Shown here one piece after another: positions 45,690-56,912 of a stretch of 64,000 bases of DNA. Made by a program: the position numbers and the translations under genes. The stretch lies in NCBI GenBank assembly GCA_023313575.1, contig JAJTTP010000004.1:1612001-1676000 (forward strand), in the 5' to 3' direction. A model generated the notes under the pieces. The model had not been told where the DNA came from and did not search any database. It saw nothing but the letters and a program-made list of their open reading frames with translations. The number at the start of each line of letters is the position of its first letter. Within the stretch, counting starts at the first letter, position 1. The DNA is from Eutypella sp. D-1. Lineage: Eukaryota > Ascomycota > Sordariomycetes > Xylariales > Diatrypaceae.

Positions 45690-47552
45690 TCAGCGCCCTG
45701 GGAAATTCCAATTCTCACGGTCGCGCTGTGAGACCAGCTTCTCGAGGAAGTCCAGCATGAACTGGGAGTCTACAAGGTCGAGATCCCATCTTGCCCTGAG
45801 GGCCTCATAGACGTTGAGCAGGCGTTCGCGGTCAAAGGAAGAGGCGCGCGCGAAAGCGCGCAACGCCGCCATGGCCATCCACGTGCTGATGTGCAGCCCG
45901 TAGACGTTGGAATCGAGGGCGCCAAGGAAGGCATGCCAAACACTATCAAGCCTGCGGGGGGACCAATCAGAGCCCGGCCCACCGTGCATGTGAAACGACT
46001 TGAACAAGGCGAGGAATATGGCGCCGTGGATGGGTACACGAAAAAACTTCATTTCGTCAAGGAACCTCGCCACCTTAGACAGGTCACCGAGTCGCACGCC
46101 GTACCAGTTGACTAGGATGCGATAGGTTTGCAGGTCCGGGGCCAGCAGGGCTGCGTCTTGAAAACCGGTGTGCATATCGGGATGCTTCTTGGCTACCCGC
46201 GCAAACATCATGAACACCTTGGTGATATACTTTTGCAAGGTTTCGCTCCGATCCGGTATTTTCCTGCCCGCCTCGGTTGAACGTTTCATCTTGTCGTAGA
46301 TGCGTTCGGCGGAATCCTCCTCCCCACATCTCAGGAGGCTGGCTACGACGCAGTTCAGAGCGATGGTATCGATGATCTCACCAGACTCGACCATATACCT
46401 GTAAGCTGCTCTGACACCGCTGGAATTGTGCTTGAGGCCGAAGAAATGTATCAAGCTGACGTGGTGGTAGCGGCTGAATGTATGGCCGCGCGCGAGCATC
46501 TCCTCGTAGACCATCTCAGACAGGGTGAAATTCCCAGCCTTAGACGCAACATCAAATAGGATGTTGAAGGTAACTTCGTTGGCCCTGACTCCTGCATCGT
46601 GTTCCATATCGCGCCATATACGTAGCGCCGATTCTATCTCGGTGTCGGTAATATTGCCGACGTAGCGTGTGGCGAACGACATCGCCGTGTTCCACTCATA
46701 GCTTGTTAGGGAGAAGCCAGAATTTTTGACATCCGCTACCACGGCAAAGTACCGCAACATAGACTTCGAGTCCTTGCGCTCAGTCTTCCCCAGGGCAGCG
46801 AGCAGTTGGTGCCTCAGCCTTGCGGGCAAAAATGATATTCGCGGTTCGGGGACCTCCTGGTATAAGCTGTATATTGTTTCAAGATCCATTTGCGGAGGTC
46901 GTTTCAGTTTGGTGAGTACCGCTATCCGTAAATGCTCAACGGCCTCCAATTCTTCCGGATCATGCCTCTGTCTATTATCAAAAGGTTGAAGCAGGACATC
47001 TTCCTTCCGATCCGAGACAGTGATCTTCGGGCCATTTGCGCGGGCATATTTGCGCATGTAAGGATCATGAAGAAAGTCAATGTGTTCCTCGATGGAGGTA
47101 TCGTCGTATTGATCGACCATGCCGAGGAGATAATCTCGTTGTTGCAGGGGATCGGGAACAGACACGGTCTCATTCTCTACTGGTTCCGGCTGCACAGTAG
47201 TAGAGGCAACTGCATGCGAACAATTCCGAGCACATTGGGGATAAGAGGTAAAAAATCCAATATAGGTTGGCCGCCGACCACGACTAAGTCCGTCTGTCTT
47301 GTTGGAGGAAAACCATCGGGGGGGACAGCCGGAACACAGTTGAACTATTGTTTTATTCGCCCCCGATGACTGAAATCGTACGCCCTGGCATTCCAGATAA
47401 CCGGCAACCCGGGAAACCCAGCCATCGCGAACCCTTCCGGAATTCCAAAGGGGAAGAGAACAACGCCTCAATGATGATGGAGAGCTTGGCGAGGACCGAC
47501 TGAGAAGTGTCGCGCCGGATATCGACCCATTAATTCGAGCGGAGATTTTCAT
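45690..47552 (-). CDS. Pentatricopeptide-repeat-like mitochondrial protein
   Basis: A 620-residue single-exon protein. The first 100 or so residues are rich in Arg and Ser with few acids (MKISARINGSISGATLLSRS), a typical mitochondrial targeting sequence. The rest is helical with PPR-like units, for example ESALRIWRDMEHDAGVRANE, VTFNILFDVASKAGNFTLSE and YEEMLARGHTFSRYHHV. Further units are ALNCVVASLLRCGEEDSAE and DLQTYRILVNWYGVRLGDLS. PPR proteins bind organellar RNA and act in its maturation or translation; the RNA target is unknown here. It is transcribed away from the mitochondrial ribosomal protein gene at 48102, which supports a mitochondrial role. Confidence 0.8.
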   Translation of the reverse strand: MKISARINGSISGATLLSRSSPSSPSSLRRCSLPLWNSGRVRDGWVSRVAGYLECQGVRFQSSGANKTIVQLCSGCPPRWFSSNKTDGLSRGRRPTYIGFFTSYPQCARNCSHAVASTTVQPEPVENETVSVPDPLQQRDYLLGMVDQYDDTSIEEHIDFLHDPYMRKYARANGPKITVSDRKEDVLLQPFDNRQRHDPEELEAVEHLRIAVLTKLKRPPQMDLETIYSLYQEVPEPRISFLPARLRHQLLAALGKTERKDSKSMLRYFAVVADVKNSGFSLTSYEWNTAMSFATRYVGNITDTEIESALRIWRDMEHDAGVRANEVTFNILFDVASKAGNFTLSEMVYEEMLARGHTFSRYHHVSLIHFFGLKHNSSGVRAAYRYMVESGEIIDTIALNCVVASLLRCGEEDSAERIYDKMKRSTEAGRKIPDRSETLQKYITKVFMMFARVAKKHPDMHTGFQDAALLAPDLQTYRILVNWYGVRLGDLSKVARFLDEMKFFRVPIHGAIFLALFKSFHMHGGPGSDWSPRRLDSVWHAFLGALDSNVYGLHISTWMAMAALRAFARASSFDRERLLNVYEALRARWDLDLVDSQFMLDFLEKLVSQRDRENWNFPGR

Positions 47553-48101
47553 GGGCCGTCCCGCATGGTTGTCCGCTCATCACAGCTTCTTCCTATTCAT
47601 TCGCGCACCCGTGGACATTGAATAAGCTGGTAGGGGGTGAGAAGAGAGGGGAAAGGGGCGTAGGGTTGTTTAGGTAGCTGTTAAAGTTGAGCTTTTTCAA
47701 AATTGTAAATCGGAAGCTAGGTACTTAGTGATACAAAAAAAAATGTTAGATAAATTGACGTATCTCGACGATAAGATCCCTGTCAACGGCCATAATTAAA
47801 GCGGGTCATCTGGGGGAACATCAAAAGACCGGGATATGACGACAGCCAATTGGTTGACTGGAAAGCTATGTACGATCCGGACATCGGCGCCCCACCTGCC
47901 ACCTGCCACCTGCCTGCAAGTCACAATAGCTTGAAAAAAATACTGGTGCATTATCTGATCAATCACGGAAGCTGCGATCAAGGGCCACAACGGAGTAGAC
48001 TCCTTTACCGAATCATCGGAGCCGCCTCCTCCCTCCGTCCTCACACTTTCCGTCTACAACTCGGATCGACCCTCCGGCGCCCCCGGTAAACACATAGAAC
48101 C
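47553..48101. promoter_or_regulatory. Shared divergent promoter region of two mitochondrial genes
   Basis: This 549-bp region lies between the start codons of the PPR-like gene and mS23. CCAATTGG at 47846-47853 presents a CCAAT box on both strands, the core of HAP/CCAAT-binding-complex sites that often control respiratory and mitochondrial genes in fungi. A CCACCTG unit is repeated three times at 47892-47912. Assignment of these to regulation is inference. Confidence 0.4.
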
Positions 48102-48953
48102 ATGGGTGGCCAACGACAAGTAAGGCCCGGCAGGGTCTACCAGACGGTCACTACATTACTAAACCACCGCACATTCCCCCACGTCAAAGTGCAGAAGCCG
48201 ATATGGTACGACGTAGTCGAATCGATACCACCCTCCGAGATGCTGACCCGTCCCCTTCCGCCCCAGCACAAGGCGCCGAATCCGCGGGCGCGAAAGGCGA
48301 GCAGGTTGTTTCAGCCACAGCAGCTAGTCTACGAAGAAGACGAGCTGCGGACACAGTTCTACAAAGACCACCCGTGGGAGCTGGCTCGCCCGCGCATGAT
48401 CATAGAGATGGACGGCAAGGATGCCCAGAGGTATGACTGGTCTAAAGGTCTGCGACAACCTGGCATGCCTCTCTGTGGTGAAAGGTAAATATCCCCTCGT
48501 ATCCTTTACCCTCTTAGCTCTGTCGATGCTGATATGCCGATGTCCCAACCCCACAGCGTCGTCCAGCGTCAGCTATACTTCATGCACAATATACCGGGTA
48601 TTACCAAGGACCAGGCATACGATAAGGCGCGGCGGGAATTTTATGCGCTGCGGCAGGTGGAAGAGATTGAGAGTCGCATCGCCAAGGAGGAGGCGCGCAT
48701 GGTCGGTGCCTACTTTGGCAAGAGCTTTCTACAGGTCGGCATGGAACTTGAGGACGGGCAGTACAACGCTTGGAAGAGGTGGGCTGCCCGCCAGATCGAC
48801 ACCGTTAGGGCTGAGCAGAACGCCGCCTATACCTCCTTCGGCGCCGAGGACGAGGATATCGACCTCGATGCCGAGGCTGAGGATGAACTTAGCAGCATAC
48901 TCTCCGACCCGGCTGCTGAAGCACCTCGGCAAGAAGGGCCTCCAAATCCCTAG
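48102..48953 (+). CDS. rsm25: Mitochondrial small-subunit ribosomal protein mS23 (Rsm25)
   Basis: Exons 48102-48484 and 48557-48953 encode about 259 residues; the 72-bp intron splits a Ser codon. The N terminus ([18 protein letters not shown]) and [14 protein letters not shown] match fungal mS23/Rsm25. So do [23 protein letters not shown] and, in exon 2, [12 protein letters not shown] and the [24 protein letters not shown] region. The C terminus is acidic. The protein belongs to the 37S mitoribosomal subunit in the matrix. Confidence 0.88.
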
Positions 48954-49543
48954 TTTAGCCCGCTCTCTTGCCATTAGCAATGTAAAATATTTGTACCATA
49001 TCGTCGCGCGCCGCGAAACCACATTCGACCCCGAGATTCGCTATATGAGCTTGCCTCTCGGCCCCTATCGCGGTTCATGGGTGAATTTATTGCTGGCGCG
49101 GCCGCTTTCTTGAGCTTCAGCCATGGATCATTAAGTTGGTGTCAGGCAATGCAAAGTCCGATTTTCAAATGGTTATTTGATGTCGAGTAATGTCATCTTG
49201 GAGATTCTGCGCTGACCTCGGAATTGGAAATGTACACTATAATAGTTGGACAATTCATGGTGTGAATCTCTTTCAATCACCTCAACCGAAGACTCATCCA
49301 CTAATCATTATTATCGCCTTAGTCAAACCTACTACTATTCGCCCTCCACCTTGCGTATTTATTCAGGATGTTACCCCTAAGATCCTCGCCCTATTCTTGT
49401 TATTATATATTGCCATGGAGGAAGCTCATGTGATAAAGAACCGTTTTGATACGGTCCTACCACTTGAGTTCTCTCCAGATCACCGCGATGAACACGCTTC
49501 ATAGGTACTTCAAGGCCTTCCCAAAAGATATAATTAACCCATA
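48954..49543. other. Intergenic region
   Basis: Non-coding sequence of about 590 bp between two + strand genes. No recognised element. Confidence 0.5.
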
Positions 49544-51262
49544 ATGCCACCTGCTCAAGCTTGGAAATCCGGTGTTTGGGCCAGGTTCCCAATTATGGGT
49601 ATTCTCGCATTGATTGGGGCCCTCGGAGGTAAGAGACCCCCCCTCCACAAAATATGACGAACATTCTGGTTGAATAGGTCTATTATTAACTGTTACTTCG
49701 TAGCTGCCATTGCGGTTGTAGCAGTCCTCCTCTCCAGCGACGGCAACGTAGTCGGCACGTGGGCGGGGGGTGTCCAGCCTAGCACTTTTATTGCTGTCGC
49801 TGCACTGCTATCGAACTCGTTACTTGCTTTTGCCTTCTCTCGAGGTCTAATACTGTCTTACTGGAGAACATGCTTACATGGAACTTCCCTCGAAAACTTA
49901 CACTATTCATGGAATGCGGGACAGTCTATTCTTGGGGCCGGCACAGCTCTGCTCAGAGGACGGCATGGATCCATCAACGCACTAGCCCTTATAGTACTGA
50001 CTCTATGCACTGTTCGGTCTCCCCTGAATCAAGCTGCCTCAGGGGTCGAAAATGACGTTGTCTTTCAGAACGGCACACTGGACCTCCAAGTCTCCCGCTG
50101 GATTCCAGAATACTATACGGGGGTTATCGAATCCAGTCGCACGTCCGGTACCACGACTACGTCAGCCCTCTCGCAGAACTTCAGCACTATCGTCCGCGAA
50201 TTCAACGCTCGATTGCCCATGAAACTCGGGCATGCAGACTGCGGTGATACTTGCGACGTAGTCGTGAATACATTCGGGTTCTGCGCCGCATGCAGCTCCG
50301 AAAAGCTTTCGATCAACCCGAGGCTTCAAACGGACCTCAATGACTATTTTCCCCTGTTCTCTGTCGATATAGAGCTTTGGGAACAGAAAGTTACACACAA
50401 ATTTGACCCGATGTATGGGGGTCTCATCTTTCATGTCCTATACGTATCGGAAGCGTGGAACGTCGACGGAAACTCCACACAGATCAACGAGACCTGTTAC
50501 CTACAACCTTCCGTGATGGCCGTCCCAGTTAGGCTTGCGAGAAGCAATGATGTCACACTACAGGGACGATGGAGTGAAGATGAATGCGTCCGCCCACTCA
50601 ATTATAAAGTTCCAGAGGCCACGTGGGGAGGGGCTGGTACGACGATAGGCGGATTCCTCTATTTTCTACAAAACACGTACACATCATCCGCATCGTTCGT
50701 GAATAGGGGCTCTACCGCAGCCAACATGTTCAGCGGTTTAATCGCCAATCAATACCTTAAAGGCAATGACGGCATTATCGATATCGCAACAGGGGGGCGT
50801 TTGGCGTGGTCTAACCCCACCGACGACATCCTCGACGCGCTCCGCGAGGTGTCGTTCCGGACCAGCCTCTTCACCGCAGGCAATTCCACACAAACCGTCT
50901 CCTTTAGAGGATCAAGCAACTATGCTATCTATAGAACACATATGGGGTATATGGCTGCCGGTTTAGCAGTCGCGGTTTTAGGTGTGCTTGCGGTTGCGAC
51001 ACTCTTCTTTGGCTGGTGGGAGCTCGGGCGAAAAGTGACAATGAGCCCGGTCGAGATCGCGCGTGCCTTTGACGCCCCACTGCTGCGCGGCGTCGATGGG
51101 AATGCCGAGATAAAGGACATGCTGCGACAAACAGACAGCATCAGCATCAGACATGGTGAAGTCCCGGGAGCGTATCATGGCAAAGAAGGCTCTTGCAAGT
51201 TGAGATTTGAAGACGCAAGTATTGTAAAAGGGCCTCAAGACGGTAAAACTTATCGTTCTTAA
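49544..51262 (+). CDS. Multi-pass membrane protein of unknown function
   Basis: A 28-codon first exon (49544-49628) and a second exon (49704-51262) give about 547 residues; the 75-bp intron has a GTAAGA donor. Hydrophobic segments are visible at about residues 18-40 (IMGILALIGALG... AVVAVLL), 52-75 (TFIAVAALLSNSLLAFAF), 110-125 (INALALIVLTLC) and near the C terminus (YMAAGLAVAVLGVLAVATLFFGWW). Between the last two lies a large, probably extracytoplasmic domain with several Cys and NxS/T sites. After the last helix comes LGRKVTMSPVEIARAFDAPLL, a motif I associate with fungal membrane proteins of unknown function (possibly the DUF3176-like group). It converges on the STAND receptor gene. Confidence 0.75.
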
Positions 51263-51674
51263 GAGGCAGAATCAACCTGGTGGTGTTTTACTGTTCTCCA
51301 GTATCTTGGAGGGGTGTAGCTGGTAACAAATCGGGTTACCAGGCACATTATAAGCCCATCATTACTACATACGTAATTTAAGAAACTTCGATATGGTGAT
51401 CCAAGTGATCAGCGAAAGAAGATTATGTGTTGCTATAAAGAGTAGAGCACAGCTCAAGTACAAGGAGCCTAGAGCTCTAAGGCGGGGTCGAAGGTTCCTT
51501 CATAGATTGATTTTCGCAGAAAATGTGATTGGACTACATTGATAAGCTGGTATTGGATATAATATCACCGGCCCCTATTCACCTTTCTTCTTGACGGGTA
51601 TTAGTATCGGGATGTTTTCAAGAGAATTGAGATGAATAATTGAGATTGCGTCTATACCCATGTCTATCTTTAGT
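51263..51674. other. Intergenic region between convergent genes
   Basis: A 412-bp AT-rich stretch holding the 3' ends of the membrane-protein and STAND-receptor genes. Nothing else seen. Confidence 0.5.
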
Positions 51675-54600
51675 CTATAACATACGCACTGCCAATCCGT
51701 TTGCCTCGGCCCTCGACTTCTTTAGTTCCTCGACCGCATTCCTGGGGCCCGACCGCATCACTTGATCGGCCGCATCCAGTATCATCTGAACCATCTCTTT
51801 ATGCTTATGGTTTTTCACGATATTCGATGCATTTAGACGCTTGGTTCTTTCCCCTCCTATCGACACACCATAATCATGTCGGCACTTACGTGCAGAATGC
51901 GTGTTTCGCATGTAGATATCAGCCCCCTTTTCAAGAAGTAGTCGGACGACCTCCTTCTGTCCCCGTCTTGAAGCCTTGAAGAGCGCTGTCTCGCCGCAAC
52001 AGTCTGATACATCGAGATCATCATATTTTTGGACAATCATGCGAGCAATTGCTTCGTGGCCTTCGGATATTGCTATCATTAGTGGGTTTTGGTTGTCGTG
52101 GTTGCTTATATAAACGTTGGCATCTCTGTCCAGGAGCGTCCGGACAACGTCTTCTCGGCCATTTTCTGCTGCGTTGGATAAAGCGGTATACCCGAATCGA
52201 TCCTGCAGATCGATATCAGCACCCCTGTCTAATAGTAGCTCTACCAGTCGTCTGTTGTTGGCCATTCCCAGCGGAGTATTATCCCGTTTGAATCTTCCGT
52301 TCACATCGAAGCCTTTGTCAAGCAGGATGCGGGCGCAGTCTTCTTGTTCCATCCTGATCGCCACTCCTAGCGGGGTACGTCTGTGATTACTCCACGACTT
52401 ATGTTCGACGAGATGATCGATGTAGGTGGTGTTATCCAGAAGTAGTTTCAATAGAGACTCCCTGCCAGGTCCTATTAGATTCACTAAACTTGTCTTAAAC
52501 GTTGCACTTCTACCATCAGGCGTAATGTTGTTGTCGATCAGAAGCTTGACAACTCTTTCGTTGCGAGAGAATACTGCTCGATATAAGATGTTCCCCCACT
52601 CGTAGTGTCTGAGGCCGAATTCGGATCTTCTGTTAAGAAATAATTGGATTATCTCTTCCTGGCCCGCTGTAGCTGCTGACCGGAGTGCCCACATGATGTC
52701 GCTTGGTTTATGCCCACTTCGCTTGTCGAGGGAATCGGAGGTCTCCGTTAGACGCTGCGTCATTGTTGATACAAACATATTAACTGTTTTCCTTGCAAAA
52801 CTCTCGATCAGATCAGGGGATAACTGAACCTCGAGGGATTCATCCTCAGACTCGAGGGATTCATCCTCAGACTCGAGGGGTTCATCCTCAGACTCGAGAG
52901 ATTCATCCTCAGACTCGGCGGATAGAGGAGGGGACATTGTTATCGTCTCATCCAATAGTATAGAGGCAATCGAAAGATATCCGAGATATGACGCATATGC
53001 CAAGGGTATGTTTCGTTCTATGGAGATGAATAGGTTGTCCCTCGGACGATTCGGAAGCGCAGCGACATCGCAGAATTTCATCCATTTATTGAACAAACCA
53101 TTCTTATTTTGGAAGAGCGGCATGACTTGGTGTTCGAAATGAGCAGGTTCTCTAACCTCTTTGAGATGATGAGGCCAATATGTTGATGCGTAATTTAGGA
53201 TCGGATACTTTGTAGATGTCGGCTCCAGCAAGAACATTAAACATGCCTTGAAAATATGCACATGAGATTCCTCCCGGTCCATGGCGAAAGGCCTAATCTC
53301 GGGGTGCTCAAGTATGCGAGTGGACTCCAAATACTCTTGCACGGAGATGTGAGCAATGTGAATAGTGGGCTCGCCGTCACTAGGGTATTGTCTGAATAGG
53401 TAACCCTTTGGCGGTATATTGAGCTCGATAAACCCAGGACACAACGCCAGTATAGACTCGACATCGGGTAACTTTCGCTTAGAGTAAAGGTGTAGACCAC
53501 TGCCTGGATCCACTGCCACTGCATCGGTGAGTTCTCCAAGTTTCAGCGGTCGTTTAGCGTAACAGAGAAACATGAGCGTTATTCTCGCATAATCGCGGAT
53601 ATGGTGCGGGATGTTAGCGAGGACACGTCTGTATGTTTCGTCTAGACCGCGTGGTAAAGAACCAAGAACGTCGTCAAGTAGCTCCTCGGTAGGCACGCAA
53701 GTTTCAAGGGCCTGGAACTGACATTCCACCCATCGAAAACTGGAAAGGGAAAGAGTAGTCAGTGAACTGATTCTAAGTATTAGAGCCACTCTTGCACTGG
53801 GGAAAAACGATGCACTACCCTCGCCAGCTATTATTTTACAATGTGTAGGTTCCATCGCGTGGTTCGACAATGTTAGCCACCGGAGGGACTCACTTGTTAT
53901 CTGCCCGCTGGATAAGTGTGTTTCGTATGCGTTCGTGATGACGCTCCCATTTTTTGAGGCGTTTCCAGCTTGCCAGACGCTGGGAGATGAACAAGGCCAT
54001 ATCTTTTTCAACTTCGTCATTTCGCATTGAGATTTTGTCGTCCGCCAGGTCACCCATTGTCTCCCTGATATCGACCTCGTCTCGACTAGTAGCCAGGATA
54101 TGGATTCCGCTTCTCGACCATGAATTCAGTTCGACGAGAACTTGGAGCATAGTGTGACGCTGGTCTCGAGGACATTCGTCGAGTGCGTCCAGGACGATGT
54201 AAACATCCTGAAACTCTTGTGCGATTTTCCCGAGGCAGTCCATTAGGGCATAGCGGGGAGGAGTGACACTCCCATAACTAGCGTATAGTTGTCTGATAGC
54301 CTGAGCTCCCTTGGTCTGACTAGAGAGTTGCATTATCACGGCACGGAGCATATCAGAGACGTCCTGCTTGGTTCTGTCATCGAATTTGAAGAAAAAGAAA
54401 GCGACGCCGACACCAGGATGTGAGTCTCTATGTAGAAAGGCATATTGTATTGCCGCGGAAGACAGTACCGACTTGCCAGTCCCTGTTGAGCCATATAGCC
54501 ATAGAAACGAGTTGGGCTTTTTCAGCCATGTCGCGAAAGCAGGCCCATTAGCCAGCCAAAGCCCTGTATTTTTGTGCCTTTTATCGCACGCTGCTTCGAA

Positions 54601-55227
54601 GTTGGTCGTGGCGTCTGGGGCTTTGAACCATTGATGGATAATCAATTGAACCTGATCAGCTCTCACGAGATCCATTATCTCTCGGACCTTGTCTACCTTC
54701 TCTCCCTTGCGCCTATCGTCTTGATATTGAATTAGATCTTGTATATGTTTTAGACTGGAGATCGTATCCGTGATATTCCTTTCCAGCTTTTGCATTGTCT
54801 CCTGATGAAACGGATAAGTAAGCTGGCGTTTAACGCGGGAGGTGATCTGGAACGACTTGCGGGGGGAGTATACGACTCGCTTCGACCTGGATTTGAGGCC
54901 ATTTTTAGGAGGTTGTTTCTCTGGGTTGCCAAACTTCTTCGCCTCCTGCCCAAGTTGGTCTATGTAACCCTTGCATTCTTGAATATAGACATTGACCTGA
55001 CCAATTAAGTCCACCTGGTCATTCTCCTGCTCGCCCTCCCGCTTATTGATCTCATCCTGAGTCCACTTGAGGAGTTCCAGAACGCGTTGGAGCTTTCTGG
55101 TGATACGCGCAACTTCCTCATTTCGACCCTGGACGGTCTTGTAGTAGTTGAAGAGAGATTGTGAAGTACAAATGCCGAGCGATAAGACACCAGCTATGCT
55201 TGCCGTAACAGACAGCGGGTCCGTCAT
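51675..55227 (-). CDS. STAND (NOD-like) receptor: Helo-like N domain, NACHT, ankyrin repeats
   Basis: Exon 1 (55227-53894) and exon 2 (53739-51675) join over a 154-bp intron with a GTGAGT donor and a TTTCCAG acceptor to give about 1132 residues. Residues 1-120 match the fungal N-terminal domain of STAND proteins (MTDPLSVTASIAGVLSLGI, then heptad-like helices). The NACHT NTPase has a P-loop GSTGTGKS (246-253) and a Walker B VYIVLDALDEC (342-352), followed by HILATSRDEVDI. The FRWVECQFQALETC region just after the splice joint is typical of these proteins. An acidic repeat and C-terminal ankyrin repeats follow (TPLGMANNRRLVELLLDRGA, TALSNAAENGREDVVRTLLD and others). Fungal STAND proteins act in non-self recognition and cell death; the ligand and output of this one are unknown. 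Confidence 0.9.
52830..52913 (-). repeat. Four 21-bp tandem units encoding an acidic repeat
   Basis: Four 21-base units (CTCGAGGGATTCATCCTCAGA with one- or two-base variants in places) lie inside the STAND receptor gene. They encode SEDESLE/SEDEPLE heptapeptides between the NACHT-distal region and the ankyrin repeats. The frame is kept, so copy number can vary without breaking the protein. Confidence 0.9.
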
Positions 55228-56912
55228 TGTGAGCTATCGCCAACACTGGAATGTCAATGCCGTCAGCGAAGGTTCATTGTGCTATGAGAAAAATCAGACA
55301 CTGAGATTCTGGAAAGGCTCATGCTCGAGACTGTCAACAGATCAAGCCTGTTAGGCTTCCATATAACCGCCTGAGTCCCCCTCACGCTCCCCTCATGCTG
55401 CACGGTGAACCCGACAAGACATTTTCTATTGGCGAACGGCATTGCATCCCCACAAGTAAAGCGACGTTGCTATATCTCCAAGCCACACCAACATCGAGTC
55501 TGGAACAAGTCACGACCAATCGAATTAAGCAAATGCTGCAGGCCATCTGCATGAATACCACTTCATGACCACAGTCTTTATGCCGTGCTTGGTTGTCATG
55601 TCCCTAAGCCCCTTAGACGGGCCCCTGAGCCCCTGCCCCCTTTATTGTGGGTCGAGAGCAAAGCCACCATTTATTCCACCCTTGAGGGTATGCTTGTATG
55701 CCCAACGTGTCAAAGCACCATTTCACGGGGCTGTGTCGTAGATAGAATGGTAGGGCATACACGGAAGACACACTCGTCTCCTCTGTCACCCTGAATAATT
55801 GACAACTCTTACTGAGGCTAGGGCTACGATATCTTCGAGCTGGTGGGTGGATACGAGATGCGGGGTAATGCATCCTACCCCTATTCGTAAAGAATGATAG
55901 GTCCATTCAAATAGACCTACGAGTTGAACTCAACCAACATGCATAATTAGCAGCGACTAAATCAGTAAACACCTGCGTCATATGGCGATATAATACTTAT
56001 AAGGGCGAGCCCATCTGTCCACAGCTTGGTATTGCCAACCTTGGAAGGCGGGATTGCGCGTTGTCCCCTCCGAAAACATTCGGACTATCCTTTGAAATTC
56101 CGGCAAATTATATTGTTTGATATGCACCGACGAAAGTTATAGAAGCGAGTACAATAATCTAGGTTGGTATTAGCCTCTGTTCTCCTAAATGAGGTTTAGG
56201 TAGTCTTTCCCACGCTCGGCATTGATATAAGTCGAATAGTTAGTGTACCTCGGGTCCGAACGGCGCCAAGAGCCTCCCGCTTGAAAGCTCCACTTCAATA
56301 TAGTTTTGGGTCACGTCAGTTCTGTAATGGCCGGGCCAGTGTGCATGTGTGTATATCGTTATTGACGATGAGGTGCCGATGATGGTCACTTCGTCCTTCA
56401 CAAGACTTTGCTGCTTAGGAAGAGGATTTGTTGTTATTGAGACTCGCGTTTGGAGTCTTAATAGCAATGGAAGAGCCCCGAACCGATTTGTTCCCAGCAC
56501 CTGAATGGTAACCCCCATAGAAGGCGGTATAATGCGGCTTAGAACGGGCCAGCGAGCAGTCATAGGAAAAGACCAATTATTTTCTCTCACCTGCAACACA
56601 ATAACACACTCTATCCCAGATTGTATGATGAAACTGTGCAACGTTCCAACAGTAGCTTGTATGTGCTTTCTATCTATATGAAATCTCTTGCATGAAGCCG
56701 GCACCGCCGATGTGGCGGCGCCATATTGGTGTACACAGATCCGGCAGCTTACATGAACAGGGTGCATCTTGATTGGTAAAACGCCTGGACAGCCCGTGCA
56801 GTGCATTGCCAAGACGAAAAAACGGTGGGCGAAGAGGGGGGGAAATCAAGAAAAATCAAGAAATATTGCTAGACACCATCTAATCTACCTCACAGCACCG
56901 CCTCACCAGCCC
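55228..56912. other. Intergenic region
   Basis: About 1.7 kb between two minus-strand genes. A 190-codon minus-strand frame at 56240-56812 has no recognisable domain and is not called. No other element seen. Confidence 0.45.

Noticed and set aside
56240..56812. A 190-codon minus-strand open frame
   Set aside because: No domain, unusual composition and no splice or leader features; probably chance.
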